Positions 1 to 8,346 of a stretch of 64,000 bases of DNA are shown here, in pieces. Origin of the DNA: Flaviflagellibacter deserti. GTDB lineage: Bacteria; Pseudomonadota; Alphaproteobacteria; Rhizobiales; Methylopilaceae. Every line of letters begins with the position of its first letter. Positions within the stretch are counted from its first letter, which is position 1. The stretch lies in the NCBI RefSeq assembly GCF_042652085.1, contig NZ_JBHSJF010000006.1, positions 248,001 through 312,000 of the forward strand, written 5' to 3'. Under the pieces are notes generated by a model, which ran no database searches, was not told the origin of the DNA, and was given only the letters and a program-made list of their open reading frames with translations. A program made the position numbers and the translations under genes.

Positions 1-1
1 G

Positions 2-676
2 GCGATCTCCGCGATCTGGCCGACGCTCGCCGCCCGCGGCCGCGGCATCGTGCTCGATATGGGCGCGACCATCGGCGCGGATGCGCGCCAACTGGTCGAC
101 TTCGCCGTCATGGGCGCCGCCATGGCGAAAATCGTCTTCGGCCTCGATCGGCCGACCGTCGGCCTGCTGAATGTCGGCGTCGAGGAGATGAAGGGCGTCG
201 AGCAGGTGAAGGGCGCCGCGGCTATCCTTCGCGAGCACGGCGAAGACTTCATCTATCGAGGCTTCGTCGAGGGCAACGACATCAGCAAGGGTACTGTCGA
301 TGTCGTGGTGACCGAGGGCTTTTCCGGGAACATCGCCCTGAAGACCGCCGAAGGAACGGCGAGGCAGGTCGCGACGGTGCTGCGCGAGGAAATCGGCCGG
401 AGCTGGCGGACCAAACTGGGATATCTCCTGGCCAAGCCGGCATTTAATGCGCTGCGCAAACAGATGGATCCAAATAATTACAACGGTGGCGTTTTCCTTG
501 GGCTGAACGGCATTGTCATCAAGGCCCATGGCGGCAGCAATCCGGAAGGATTTGCCGCCGCCGTTGAACTCGGGCATGACATGGCCCGCTACGACCTTCT
601 CGCCAAGATTTCGGCCGGCCTCGCGACCTATGATCGCCTGAAAGAGGCCCCCGCGGTAGGAGCCGCTATATCGTGA
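2..676 (+). CDS. plsX: Phosphate acyltransferase PlsX, 5'-truncated by window edge
   Basis: The reading frame is already open at base 2 (AISAIWPTL...), so the N-terminus lies outside the window and the 225 visible codons are roughly the C-terminal two thirds. PlsX converts acyl-ACP to acyl-phosphate at the inner face of the membrane, the entry step for phosphatidic acid synthesis with PlsY. Recognisable family stretches are VLDMGATIGADARQLVDFA, LLNVGVEEMKG and TEGFSGNIALKTAEGTA. The stop overlaps the fabH start (GTGA), so the two genes are probably translationally coupled. plsX-fabH-ihfA-merR is a common alphaproteobacterial gene order. Confidence 0.95.
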   Translation, partial: AISAIWPTLAARGRGIVLDMGATIGADARQLVDFAVMGAAMAKIVFGLDRPTVGLLNVGVEEMKGVEQVKGAAAILREHGEDFIYRGFVEGNDISKGTVDVVVTEGFSGNIALKTAEGTARQVATVLREEIGRSWRTKLGYLLAKPAFNALRKQMDPNNYNGGVFLGLNGIVIKAHGGSNPEGFAAAVELGHDMARYDLLAKISAGLATYDRLKEAPAVGAAIS

Positions 677-1653
677 CAGTTAAGCGTTCCGTGGTGCTGG
701 GCATTGGCAGCGCCCTGCCGAAGCGTGTTGTGACTAATGCCGAACTCGCCCAGACAGTCGACACTTCGGACGAATGGATCGTCCAGCGCACCGGCATCCG
801 TCAGCGCTACATCGCGGGTGAGAACGAGACCAGTTCGACTCTCGGCCTCGCGGCGGCCGAGGCCGCGCTGAAGAACGCGGGCAAGACGCCTGCGGATATC
901 GATCTCATTATCGTCGCGACGACGACGCCGGATCTCACCTTCCCGTCGACCGCGACGCAGATCCAGTCCAGGCTCGGCATCTTCCATGGTGCCGCCTTTG
1001 ACGTGCAGGCGGTCTGCTCCGGCTTCGTCTATGGCGTCGCAATCGCCGACAAATTCCTGTCTTCCGGCAGTCACAAATGCGCACTGGTCATCGGCGTCGA
1101 TACGCTGTCACGAATCCTGAACTGGGAAGACCGCACGACCTGCGTCCTGTTCGGCGACGGCGCCGGCGCGATGGTCGTCGAGGCCCAGGATCAGCCGGGT
1201 GACGTGAAGACTGACCGCGGTGTCCTCACGACTCACATTCGCTCCGACGGACGGCACGGACCGAAGCTCTGCGCCACCGGCGGGCCGTCGTCCACAGGTT
1301 CGGTGGGCGTCCTGACGATGGAGGGCAAGGAGGTCTTTCGACACGCGGTCGGGATGATCACGGATGTGATCGAAGATGCTTACAAAGCAACAGGATTCAC
1401 TTCGGAAGACCTGACATGGTTCGTCCCTCACCAGGCGAACAAGCGGATCATCGATTCCAGCGCGGATAAGCTTGGGATTGCTGCTCACAAGGTCGTTATC
1501 ACCGTCGACCGCCACGGCAACACATCGGCGGCTTCAATCCCCCTCGCGCTTTCGGTCGCCTATGATGACGGCCGTATCAAGCGTGGCGACCTCGTAATGC
1601 TCGAAGCAATGGGCGGCGGCTTTACGTGGGCCTCGGCCCTGCTGCGCTGGTAG
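673..1653 (+). CDS. fabH: 3-oxoacyl-ACP synthase III (FabH)
   Basis: This 326-residue ketoacyl-ACP synthase III condenses acetyl-CoA with malonyl-ACP to start type II fatty acid synthesis in the cytosol. The catalytic triad is intact: Cys115 in VQAVCSGFVYG, His253 in FVPHQANKRI and Asn283 in RHGNTSAASIP. The N-terminal TSDEWIVQRTGIRQRYIA block is typical of the family and the length is standard. The GTG start overlaps the plsX stop by four bases, and no other start gives a better ribosome site. Nothing unusual is visible. Confidence 0.97.
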   Translation: MTVKRSVVLGIGSALPKRVVTNAELAQTVDTSDEWIVQRTGIRQRYIAGENETSSTLGLAAAEAALKNAGKTPADIDLIIVATTTPDLTFPSTATQIQSRLGIFHGAAFDVQAVCSGFVYGVAIADKFLSSGSHKCALVIGVDTLSRILNWEDRTTCVLFGDGAGAMVVEAQDQPGDVKTDRGVLTTHIRSDGRHGPKLCATGGPSSTGSVGVLTMEGKEVFRHAVGMITDVIEDAYKATGFTSEDLTWFVPHQANKRIIDSSADKLGIAAHKVVITVDRHGNTSAASIPLALSVAYDDGRIKRGDLVMLEAMGGGFTWASALLRW

Positions 1654-1736
1654 CAAGACGAGTTGACCAATTACACCAGACGTCTACGCTGACATCTCGT
1701 GGTAATAAATATAACCGGTCCCTAGGGAGGAAGCCG

Positions 1737-2048
1737 ATGGCCACAAAGACAATAACCCGCGCCGATCTGAGCGAGGCCGTCTATCAGAAGGTGGGGCTGT
1801 CGCGGACCGAATCCGCGGCTCTTGTGGAAATGGTGCTGGATCAGATTGCCGACTGTCTCGAACAGGGTGAGATGGTGAAACTGTCTTCGTTCGGGTCCTT
1901 TGTCGTTCGCCCGAAGGGACAGCGGGTGGGCCGTAACCCGAAGAGTGGCCAGGAAGTGCCAATTCCGCCGCGCAAGGTGCTCGTGTTCAAGCCGAGCAAC
2001 ATCCTGAAGGGCCGCATCAATGGAGAGGCCGTCGGCGAAGAGGATTGA
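1737..2048 (+). CDS. ihfA: Integration host factor subunit alpha
   Basis: This 103-residue DNA-bending protein of the HU/IHF family forms a heterodimer with IHF-beta and acts in recombination, transcription and replication. The start at 1737 is chosen because it follows a clear GGGAGGAA ribosome site at 1725-1732; the longer open frame upstream reads through the fabH tail and is not convincing. Family hallmarks are the FGSFVVRPKGQRVGRNPK arm region, including the RxGRNPK(S/T)G segment that intercalates DNA, and IPPRKVLVFKPS. It lies 83 bp after fabH and 19 bp before the MerR gene, so all are probably co-transcribed. Confidence 0.95.
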   Translation: MATKTITRADLSEAVYQKVGLSRTESAALVEMVLDQIADCLEQGEMVKLSSFGSFVVRPKGQRVGRNPKSGQEVPIPPRKVLVFKPSNILKGRINGEAVGEED

Positions 2049-2067
2049 TCTGGAGTAGGGGGTAGGG

Positions 2068-2703
2068 GTGGATAAGTCTCCCGACGCGTTCCGGACTATC
2101 AGCGAGGTCGCGGACGATCTCGATCTGCCACAGCATGTTCTCCGCTTCTGGGAGACGCGCTTCAATCAGATCAAGCCGCTGAAGCGCGGCGGCGGACGGC
2201 GGTATTACCGCCCGGACGACGTCCTTTTGTTGCGCGGCATCAAGCACTTGCTCTACGGCGAGGGCTACACGATCAAGGGCGTTCAGCGCATCCTGAAGGA
2301 ACAGGGGCTGCGTTATGTCCAGATGGTCTGGCGCGACGACCTCGAAGAGGAGTTGCCCGCGCTCTCACAGGCGCATGCCGAGGACTATGCCCCGCGCGCA
2401 GATCGTGGCGAGCAGCGCCACGAGCCCATGTTCGGCATGGAGGAGCGGCCAGGTCCGGAAGCCTTCGCTCCGAAGCATATCGATACATTCGCGGTCAATC
2501 CGGCGGTCATCGCCCGGCGGTCGAATTTCGAGCCGATCGTCGATGATCATGACGAACCGGATGAGCTCGAACATGCACCTCATCTCGAACTGACGGGCGC
2601 CTCGAACGGCCGTCCGAGCATCGCGCTCGGCGGGCGGCACAGGCTGGAAGCGGCGCTTCGTGAACTCGCGGAATGCCGGCGGCTGTTGGACGTCTCGCAG
2701 TAG
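2068..2703 (+). CDS. MerR-family transcriptional regulator
   Basis: This 211-residue protein has a MerR-type winged helix at residues 9-75 (ISEVADDLDLPQHVLRFWE ... RRYYRPDDVLLLRGIKHLL), followed by YGEGYTIKGVQRILKE. The rest is acidic and low in complexity, with no metal-binding cysteines in the effector region, so it is not a classical metal-responsive MerR. This is the regulator regularly found after ihfA in Hyphomicrobiales; its target is not evident. The GTG start follows a G-rich ribosome site and the stop is followed by a strong hairpin at 2729-2766. Confidence 0.9.
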   Translation: MDKSPDAFRTISEVADDLDLPQHVLRFWETRFNQIKPLKRGGGRRYYRPDDVLLLRGIKHLLYGEGYTIKGVQRILKEQGLRYVQMVWRDDLEEELPALSQAHAEDYAPRADRGEQRHEPMFGMEERPGPEAFAPKHIDTFAVNPAVIARRSNFEPIVDDHDEPDELEHAPHLELTGASNGRPSIALGGRHRLEAALRELAECRRLLDVSQ

Positions 2704-2728
2704 CCGGGCGGGTATGTTGCTCGTTGGT

Positions 2729-2766
2729 GCGGGCCGCCACCCCATGCAGAGAAAGCGGCGGCCCGC
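2729..2766 (+). terminator. Hairpin after the ihfA-merR genes, possible terminator
   Basis: A perfect 10-bp inverted repeat (GCGGGCCGCC / GGCGGCCCGC) with an 18-base loop lies 25 bp after the MerR stop. No T-tract follows, so it may be a factor-dependent terminator or an RNA-stabilising hairpin. Confidence 0.5.
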
Positions 2767-3006
2767 CTGCAGGCCTCGCGGCCATGCAGGGATGCGCCAG
2801 CTAAGCGCTGGCTAAAGGCTAGGTCGCCACCCTCTATAGCCACGGGCGGCGACCCGGCGATGCAGCCTGTTGCAGACGGGACGCCTCGCAACCTCAGCGT
2901 ACTTAACTGACAGTCCACGTCTAATCTCATAAACCGATCATGAGGATAGCCTGGAACTATCCCCGTTCGGGGCAGGATTCCCGTTCGGACCTATTGCGGC
3001 TTGCTC
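2767..3006. other. Non-coding stretch between MerR gene and RHH gene
   Basis: I see no convincing gene. Short open frames on the minus strand here lack ribosome sites and family resemblance. A short inverted repeat (CCAGC...GCTGG) lies near 2799-2813. Confidence 0.4.
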
Positions 3007-3234
3007 TTATCGCCATGTCGGGCTCTGGGTGCCTCGTTCCCATCGAATGCTCGGCTGAGGGCATTTGATCACTCTCTTGGAGCCGACAAGCCTCTTAAGA
3101 GCAAGCCGCAGTACGTCTGAACGAGTGGGCTTTGGTTCAGGTTGGAGTTCGATCCATGCATCGACGGCGACGCTCAACTCAACCGGGATCTGGGCGCCGA
3201 TCACGCGAGCTTTTCGAGATTTGATCTTCGACAT
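3007..3234 (-). CDS. Small ribbon-helix-helix (CopG/Arc-like) protein
   Basis: This 75-residue basic protein has a pattern typical of RHH DNA-binding folds: KARVIGAQIPVELSVAVDAW (strand then helix), then PTRSDVLRLALKRLVG (second helix). The start at 3234 is chosen over the longer open frame because GGGGAGG lies 5-11 bases upstream and the protein begins with MSKIKSRKAR. No toxin partner is visible next to it, so it may be an orphan antitoxin-like protein or a remnant regulator from the adjacent island. It lies about 150 bp outside the left att repeat. The family call is by pattern only. Confidence 0.6.
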   Translation of the reverse strand: MSKIKSRKARVIGAQIPVELSVAVDAWIELQPEPKPTRSDVLRLALKRLVGSKRVIKCPQPSIRWERGTQSPTWR

Positions 3235-3387
3235 GTTGCCTCCCCAAACCGGGCGATTCAATCTCGGCTTGGGGAAGATGGCGGCCTGGCGTGATCTGGC
3301 CGTGATTTCTGGAGGCAGGGGGCGTGATTTCGATAGGCATGATTGGCGCCTCAGTGAATCATTCTGCTGATCTCGAAAAACATCCCT

Positions 3388-3475
3388 GTTCCGGCCTTCC
3401 AAAAATCACCTTGATAAACTAGACGTTCGGGCGTCGGAGCGTAGCGCAGCCCGGTTAGCGCACTAGTCTGGGGGA
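3388..3475. repeat. Left attachment repeat (attL) of the island
   Basis: These 88 bases are identical to 16403-16490. The repeat runs from sequence upstream of the tRNA through its anticodon loop and stops at the first base of the 3' anticodon-stem strand. The sequence then diverges into island DNA. Confidence 0.9.
3435..3475 (+). pseudogene. Truncated tRNA-Pro(GGG), 5' half only
   Basis: This contains the acceptor 5' strand (CGGAGCG), the D arm and the anticodon arm including the GGG anticodon. It lacks the 3' half of the anticodon stem, the variable region, the T arm and the 3' acceptor strand, so it cannot fold into a tRNA. It is the left half left behind when the island integrated or duplicated the tRNA 5' portion. 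Confidence 0.9.
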
Positions 3476-3485
3476 ATGGGAGGCA

Positions 3486-3800
3486 TTATGCCTCTTTCCC
3501 AAGAAGCTCTTGGCCTTCTTCCGTCCGGTCTATTCTGTCGTGGGGATTTTCGTGGGTCTGGCTACGCCGGGCGCTGACCGCCTCCATGCCTGCGCGAAGA
3601 TCCTCGAGGAGGACGTGCGCATACTTCGTCGTCGTCTCGATCTTCGAATGTCCGAGCAGGTGCTGCACCTGTTTCAGGTTGCCGGTCTCGCGCAACAGCC
3701 GCGTCCCGGCGGTGTGGCGGTTGTCGTGCCAGCGGTACTTCGACAGGTCGATCCGCTTCTTGAACTTCCGCCACCAGCTCTTGCGGCCGACGTTCGCGCT
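3486..3800 (-). pseudogene. Tyrosine integrase remnant, C-terminal catalytic part only
   Basis: The minus-strand frame is open for about 104 codons after an in-frame TGA at 3801-3803. It reads as the C-terminal part of a phage-type tyrosine recombinase: KYRWHDNRHTAGTRL carries the His-x-x-Arg box, LLGHSKIETTTKYAHV carries the second His and the Tyr nucleophile. The box-I arginine and the N-terminal core- and arm-binding domains are absent and there is no suitable start codon. The gene abuts the left att repeat. As an enzyme it should be dead. It was presumably the integrase that inserted this island. Confidence 0.85.
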
Positions 3801-3913
3801 TCAGCACTGGTGCAATACGACCAGAAACACCGATGGTTTCGGCGTGGCAACCAACGCCGGCGTTATCGAAATCTATGCTGAAGTTATTATACGTCGCCTC
3901 GCATGAACCCAAG

Positions 3914-4654
3914 CTATGCTGGCTTCACGAGTAGCCCCTGTCCAGTCGGCAGAGTCAGCACAGACGATTTTTTGGAGGCTGCGAATTCGTCCCACATCTC
4001 ATGCTGATCTTCGTGGGTTGCGAAGGCATAGTCATCGATGACAACGATGGCGGACGGGCTGAGCCGGTCCCAGAGTTCGTCCATTACGGCTTTCTCTGCA
4101 TCGGCATGGTTGAGGTCGACTGATAGATAGGCGATCCGATCAAGTGAGGTCTGGTCGAGAGTACCTGGAAGCCACCCCTTGACCAGCTTTGCATTCGGGA
4201 ATGGCGCAAAATTCTTCTCGGCCAAGGCATAGCAGTCGAAGTAAAGCGAGCCGTTGCGCGATTGAGTGATCTCGCGGCCGTCGTCGGGAATGCCTTCGTA
4301 GGTGTCGAAGAGATAGAACGTTTTCGTGACCTTTGCGAAATCCAGCGCGTGGCAGATCGTCATCGACAAGGCGCCGAGATTGACGCCGCACTCGACGAAA
4401 TCCCCGGGTAGAAGAAGGCCATGCCGCGCCGCCCAAACAGCGGTGTGGGCTCTCCAGCGAACGTCCTTGACTCGTCCGTCCCAGGCGGGCCGATTTCCCT
4501 CAGCAGCCCTCTCCCATGCCGATGCGAAGGACGGCTCTGACATAAATCCCAGGTTCTTTCGGCGTACTCCGACATTGTCACCGACGTAGTCTGGCCGCCA
4601 TTTTTTCTTGATGCCGAGAGAGCGGCGGATCGTTCTTCCAATTCCGAAAGCCAT
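3914..4654 (-). CDS. TylF/macrocin O-methyltransferase-like protein
   Basis: This 246-residue class I SAM methyltransferase resembles the TylF family, which methylates sugar hydroxyls in a metal-dependent way. Visible motifs are GDFVECGVNLGALSM (SAM-binding loop), FYLFDTYEGIPDD, YLSVDLNHADAEKAVMDELW and IVVIDDYAFATHE, the last two supplying acidic metal ligands. The start at 4654 (MAFGIGRTIRR) gives a natural N-terminus; the longer frame upstream runs into the glycosyltransferase gene. It is the last gene of a leftward carbamoyltransferase-glycosyltransferase-methyltransferase cassette that probably decorates a surface glycan. The true substrate is unknown. Confidence 0.8.
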   Translation of the reverse strand: MAFGIGRTIRRSLGIKKKWRPDYVGDNVGVRRKNLGFMSEPSFASAWERAAEGNRPAWDGRVKDVRWRAHTAVWAARHGLLLPGDFVECGVNLGALSMTICHALDFAKVTKTFYLFDTYEGIPDDGREITQSRNGSLYFDCYALAEKNFAPFPNAKLVKGWLPGTLDQTSLDRIAYLSVDLNHADAEKAVMDELWDRLSPSAIVVIDDYAFATHEDQHEMWDEFAASKKSSVLTLPTGQGLLVKPA

Positions 4655-4742
4655 ATGTCTGCCTAAATGCCGAGATCCGCTTCGATAACACGGCAGGACA
4701 ATCCCAAAAAGAAGTGGCCTTTGCGCCCGTCGGCTTGGTAGC

Positions 4743-5588
4743 TCAGAGCTTCCAGAACAATTTGTATCCGGTCTTCCTCCGGGCATCCCGCCAGAACATG
4801 CGGAAGAGCTTGTACTTTGCGCGGGCCGATAGGGGGCCGAGGGATTCCCGAATGCGGAAGCAACCTATAGTGTAATTCCAGCGTGCTAAGAAACGATCTT
4901 TGAATTTGGTGACTTTGTAGAGCGACTCCGAGTTCGAGCCTCGAATGAAATGGAATCTCGGCTCGGGCACGTAGACGACCAAATCCCGGACCACGAATTC
5001 GGCCACTGTATAGGATGCCGCACACCATGGAGTGCCTAATTCAGGCCAACGCCTCAGCATGATCTCCGAGCCGCCGTGTGATCGAACAATCCCGTAGAAC
5101 CACTCAGAAGGGAACATGAGGCCGCGGGGGATGCGGCCGGACGCAATCCGCGTGGAGAAATCGAATATATCGTCCTTGGGCGTTAGATAAGTGACCTGAT
5201 CTCCTGCGTGTCTCTCCACAGAGCCAACTGCCAGCATTTTTGTTGGATCAGTTTCGAGAGCTGATAGGAGCTTGCCGAGATAATCCCTTGTGGAGAGGTC
5301 ATCGCACGCCCGAAGACAGAAAAATTCGCCACGCTCGCGGGCGATCTTGATGGTACGCACGAAGTTATCAACGCCAGCGACGTGCTCGTCCGCTTCAATC
5401 AACTCAAATCTCGGGTCCCTTCGACAGAACTCCTTCGCGATCTCTGCCGTGCGATCAGTCGACTTGTTGTCGACGATGACGGCTCTGAAGTCCCGGAAGT
5501 CTTGATCGGCGATACATTGAAGACTTTGTTCCATCGTCCGCTCCCCATTGTAGATGGGGAAGGCAACGATCAGTTTTTCTCCTGGCAT
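4743..5588 (-). CDS. Family 2 glycosyltransferase
   Basis: This GT-A fold glycosyltransferase of 281 residues begins MPGEKLIVAFPIYNGERTM. DNKSTDRTAEIAKEF is the usual nucleotide-sugar-binding segment, and CLRACDDLSTRDYL supplies the DXD-like metal site. It transfers a sugar from a nucleotide donor at the cytoplasmic face. A GTG 15 bases upstream (5603), just before the carbamoyltransferase stop, is an alternative start; neither has a strong ribosome site, consistent with translational coupling in the operon. The C-terminal third is basic and may bind membrane. The acceptor cannot be told from sequence. Confidence 0.85.
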   Translation of the reverse strand: MPGEKLIVAFPIYNGERTMEQSLQCIADQDFRDFRAVIVDNKSTDRTAEIAKEFCRRDPRFELIEADEHVAGVDNFVRTIKIARERGEFFCLRACDDLSTRDYLGKLLSALETDPTKMLAVGSVERHAGDQVTYLTPKDDIFDFSTRIASGRIPRGLMFPSEWFYGIVRSHGGSEIMLRRWPELGTPWCAASYTVAEFVVRDLVVYVPEPRFHFIRGSNSESLYKVTKFKDRFLARWNYTIGCFRIRESLGPLSARAKYKLFRMFWRDARRKTGYKLFWKL

Positions 5589-5605
5589 GCTTGCGCTGGT
5601 CACTG

Positions 5606-7180
5606 TTAGATCTTCAGAAGAAGAATGTCCTCGATCAGCAGTGCGTCGATGTCGGTCCCCATAAAGCACTTAATGGCATCGACCGGAGACTCAACGATTG
5701 GCTCGTTCGCAATATTGAATGAGGTGTTCAACAGCACTGGAACACCGGTGCGCTCTCCGAAAACCTGAAGGATGTCGTACAGATTTCCGTTCCGCTCACG
5801 GGTGACGGTTTGAAGGCGGGCCGTTCCGTCGACGTGTGTGATAGCTGGAACAACAGACCTCATCTCTTTCCGCACCGGCGGGATGAGAAGCATGTATGGG
5901 CAAGGGCGATCGATCTCGAAAAACTCTGAGGCCCGATCCTCCAAGACGATCGGGGCGAAGGGGCGGAAGGACTCGCGAAATTTTACGCGAGCGTTGAGAA
6001 CGTCCTTATTCTCCGCGAGCAAGGGGCTCATGAGGATCGAGCGATGGCCAAGGGCGCGAGGACCCATCTCGGAGCGGCCTTCGAAACGTGCAACGATCTT
6101 GTTTGCTGCCAGCAGATCAATGGCCCGGTCGACCGCTGATGCTCGTACGATTTCGTAACCATCGAACCGATTTATCGCGTCCTCGATCTGGGCGTCCGAA
6201 TAGGTTGGGCCGAGATAGGGCGATATCTCCTCGCGCACCCTGCCGCCCTTCGTGTAATAGCCGTAGAGGGCGCAGCCCAAGGGAATGCCCGTGTCTGAAG
6301 CGGCGGGGTTAATGAAGATGTCTTCGAACAGGCCGCTTTCGAGAATCCGGTAGTTGCTGACGGAATTGAGCGCGACGCCGCCAGTGATGCAGAGATATTT
6401 CGCGCCCGTCTGCTCTTTTGCGAAACGCGCCAAATGTAACATGGCCCGCTCGCATTCAGCCTGCACCGCGAAGGCTGCGTCGGCTTTCTTTTCGAAGGAA
6501 TCGAGCGGTTCATAGCTATGAGCAATGTCGTAGCTACCGTCGATGCAGAAGCCCTCGTAGTCGGTCACAATTCCATCGAACCGACCGCCGAAGTTGAAGA
6601 GTTGGCTGTTCGTCTTCCCGAAAGGCGCGAGACCCATGGTTTTGCCCTCCTGAAGTAGTCCGAACTTGATCGCCTGGGTGACAGCCGCATAGAGAAGGCC
6701 GATTCCGATCTTGGACGTCGAAGTGATCAGGCGGATGCCGTCCTCGGTCGCATGGAAGAGGCTTTGCGTTTCGCGGTCACTGCCTCGACCATCTACTACC
6801 AGAACAGCAGCCTCGGAAAACGGAGAGGAGTAGAAGACGGAACAGGCGTGCGCGAGATGATGATTGATCATCTCGATTTTGCTTTGGTCGACCTCGGCGA
6901 GGAAGTTCACGTTTGAGCATGAGCGGCGAAATTGATCCTTCCTCCAATCGCTCTTGTTGACGATGTGGTCGAGGATGATGCTGTCACATTCTTCGGGAGC
7001 ATGTGCGCCAACTTCCCTGAGGCACGCCATTGCCGAGTGATGAGGGAAGGCGCGAGAATCCTTTAGTCGGTCAAGCCGCTCTTCGGACAGCATTGCGATC
7101 GAGAATTTTCCACCGTCCTCTCTGACCGCACAGGCGCCTGTGTTGTGCCAAGGATCCTTGTGAAGTCCGAGAACGAGCAT
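5606..7180 (-). CDS. NodU/CmcH-family carbamoyltransferase
   Basis: This 524-residue enzyme uses carbamoyl phosphate and ATP to carbamoylate a hydroxyl, as in NodU (Nod factors) and CmcH (cephamycin). Family landmarks are SEERLDRLKD at 32-41, the HHLAHA metal site at 107-112, DGRGSDRETQS at 130-140, ITGGVALNS at 265-273 and EGRSEMGPRALGHRS at 367-381 in the C-terminal YrdC-like half. The start at 7180 follows GAGAGGA; upstream codons are non-coding. Downstream are a glycosyltransferase and a sugar methyltransferase, so the substrate is likely a surface saccharide. No Nod-factor genes are present, so a nodulation role is not supported. Confidence 0.92.
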   Translation of the reverse strand: MLVLGLHKDPWHNTGACAVREDGGKFSIAMLSEERLDRLKDSRAFPHHSAMACLREVGAHAPEECDSIILDHIVNKSDWRKDQFRRSCSNVNFLAEVDQSKIEMINHHLAHACSVFYSSPFSEAAVLVVDGRGSDRETQSLFHATEDGIRLITSTSKIGIGLLYAAVTQAIKFGLLQEGKTMGLAPFGKTNSQLFNFGGRFDGIVTDYEGFCIDGSYDIAHSYEPLDSFEKKADAAFAVQAECERAMLHLARFAKEQTGAKYLCITGGVALNSVSNYRILESGLFEDIFINPAASDTGIPLGCALYGYYTKGGRVREEISPYLGPTYSDAQIEDAINRFDGYEIVRASAVDRAIDLLAANKIVARFEGRSEMGPRALGHRSILMSPLLAENKDVLNARVKFRESFRPFAPIVLEDRASEFFEIDRPCPYMLLIPPVRKEMRSVVPAITHVDGTARLQTVTRERNGNLYDILQVFGERTGVPVLLNTSFNIANEPIVESPVDAIKCFMGTDIDALLIEDILLLKI

Positions 7181-7236
7181 CTTGTTCCTCTCAGCCGATG
7201 AAGCGTGACGCCTAGCACAACCGTACTTTCTCAACC

Positions 7237-7260
7237 AGCCGCCCTCCGAGGCGGCTTTTT
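7237..7260 (+). terminator. Rho-independent terminator (plus strand)
   Basis: AGCCGCC / GGCGGCT stem with a 6-base loop is followed directly by TTTTT. No plus-strand gene precedes it closely, so it probably belonged to a lost phage gene. Confidence 0.75.
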
Positions 7261-7278
7261 CATTTCCGGAGATCTCTG

Positions 7279-7638
7279 ATGACGACGACTGCCCTGCAGC
7301 TCGCGCTGATCGCGCGCGGCTATTCCGTTGGCTCGGCCGGCGCCGATGGTGTGTTCGGGCGCGCCACGATCTCGGCGGTGAAGGCGTTCCAGGCGGATCA
7401 CGGTCTGTCGGTCGACGGCATCGCCGGACCGAAGACGTTGTTCGCGCTTGATGCCGGCAAGGCCGCCGGGATCCTGCCGGCGTCGCCGCTGTTCATTCCC
7501 TGGTTCGAGGAAGCGAAGCGCAAGCAGGGGCTGCACGAGATCCGCGACAAGGCGAAGCTCGCGGCGTGCCTGAAGAGCGACGGCGCGACCCTGGGCGACC
7601 CGTCGAAGCTGCCGTGGTGCGGCAGCAAGCAGGGCTGA
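7279..7638 (+). CDS. Truncated phage-type endolysin with peptidoglycan-binding domain
   Basis: Residues 4-55 form a PG_binding_1 repeat (LIARGYSVGSAGADGVFG ... LSVDGIAGPKTLFAL). From about residue 70 the protein reads like the start of a CHAP-like phage lysin domain (FIPWFEEAKRKQGLHEIRDK ... LPWCG). In that family the PWC cysteine is the nucleophile and is followed by roughly 100 more residues, but here the frame ends four residues later (SKQG). The enzyme is therefore probably inactive, though the binding domain is whole. A terminator hairpin before and after the gene and the lack of other phage genes point to prophage debris. Start ATG follows CCGGAGA. Confidence 0.7.
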   Translation: MTTTALQLALIARGYSVGSAGADGVFGRATISAVKAFQADHGLSVDGIAGPKTLFALDAGKAAGILPASPLFIPWFEEAKRKQGLHEIRDKAKLAACLKSDGATLGDPSKLPWCGSKQG

Positions 7639-7712
7639 CCTCGCGTGCCGGAGGATCGGCACGCCTGCGCCGACGAACGGGCGCCTGACCTTCACAAATC
7701 TAAACGTCAACG

Positions 7713-7733
7713 GCCCGCTTCGGCGGGCTTTTT
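7713..7733 (+). terminator. Rho-independent terminator after the endolysin fragment
   Basis: GCCCGC-TTCG-GCGGGC stem with a stable UUCG tetraloop is followed by TTTTT, about 75 bp after the endolysin stop. Confidence 0.85.
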
Positions 7734-7744
7734 CATGAGTTGCT

Positions 7745-8194
7745 TTAGCGAAGCCCTACTGCTTGCAGTACGGCCAATTCTTTATTCTGGGCCTTCTGAA
7801 GGAGTTGAAAATCGCCTCGGAGAGCCTTCAGCGCATACCGTTCCTGGTTGATCTCGTCGGAGGTGCGAAAGCCCATCCGGCGTAGAACCGGTACAGGAGG
7901 GCACCATCCCTGAACCGCGTGCTGAAACAGAAAAGCTGTGACGACGGCTGGTAGTGCTAGCCAACGCCTGTCGAGCGATACGCCGAGGACGACACCAGTA
8001 AAAGCGAGTGTGGAGGCATTGGCCTCGATCGTGCGCTCGATGTCCCATTCGCGGTCGAGTTCGTTGAGTCGACCCTCGATCTCTTGGAGATGGTCGGCAA
8101 AATAGGCGAGTCGATCTTCGGTCTCCTGCCGGATGCGGAGGTTGACCTGAGCGGCTGTGTGAAGAGGAACGCGGCGTGCAGTCGTTGACACCAT
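7745..8194 (-). CDS. DUF2892-like small membrane protein
   Basis: This 149-residue protein has a soluble N-terminal helix (residues 15-50, charged) and then two hydrophobic spans around residues 58-92 (STLAFTGVVLGVSLDRRWLA and VVTAFLFQHAVQGW). The central part, ERTIEANASTLAFTGVVLG and HAVQGWCPPVPVLRRMGFRT, matches the DUF2892 (YgaP membrane domain-like) pattern, and the C-terminus is a charged helix. Start is well supported by AGGAGG seven bases upstream. No rhodanese domain is attached. Function is unknown; it is isolated on the minus strand inside the island. Confidence 0.7.
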   Translation of the reverse strand: MVSTTARRVPLHTAAQVNLRIRQETEDRLAYFADHLQEIEGRLNELDREWDIERTIEANASTLAFTGVVLGVSLDRRWLALPAVVTAFLFQHAVQGWCPPVPVLRRMGFRTSDEINQERYALKALRGDFQLLQKAQNKELAVLQAVGLR

Positions 8195-8346
8195 TGGGGG
8201 CCTCCTGCGGGTAGAAGCTGGAAACCGTCAATTCGTTCCCGTGGCCTGCGAACTGACGATCCGCCAAGAGGTCTCCGGCTTTTCGCCGGTCGGGGATAAA
8301 GCCGTCCCCGGCGGTCTGTTCGACTAAGCAGTTGCCCTGACCACAT

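Noticed and set aside
5606..7180. Possible nodulation gene (NodU)
   Set aside because: The family also acts on antibiotics and other saccharides; no nodA/B/C or nod box is present in the window.
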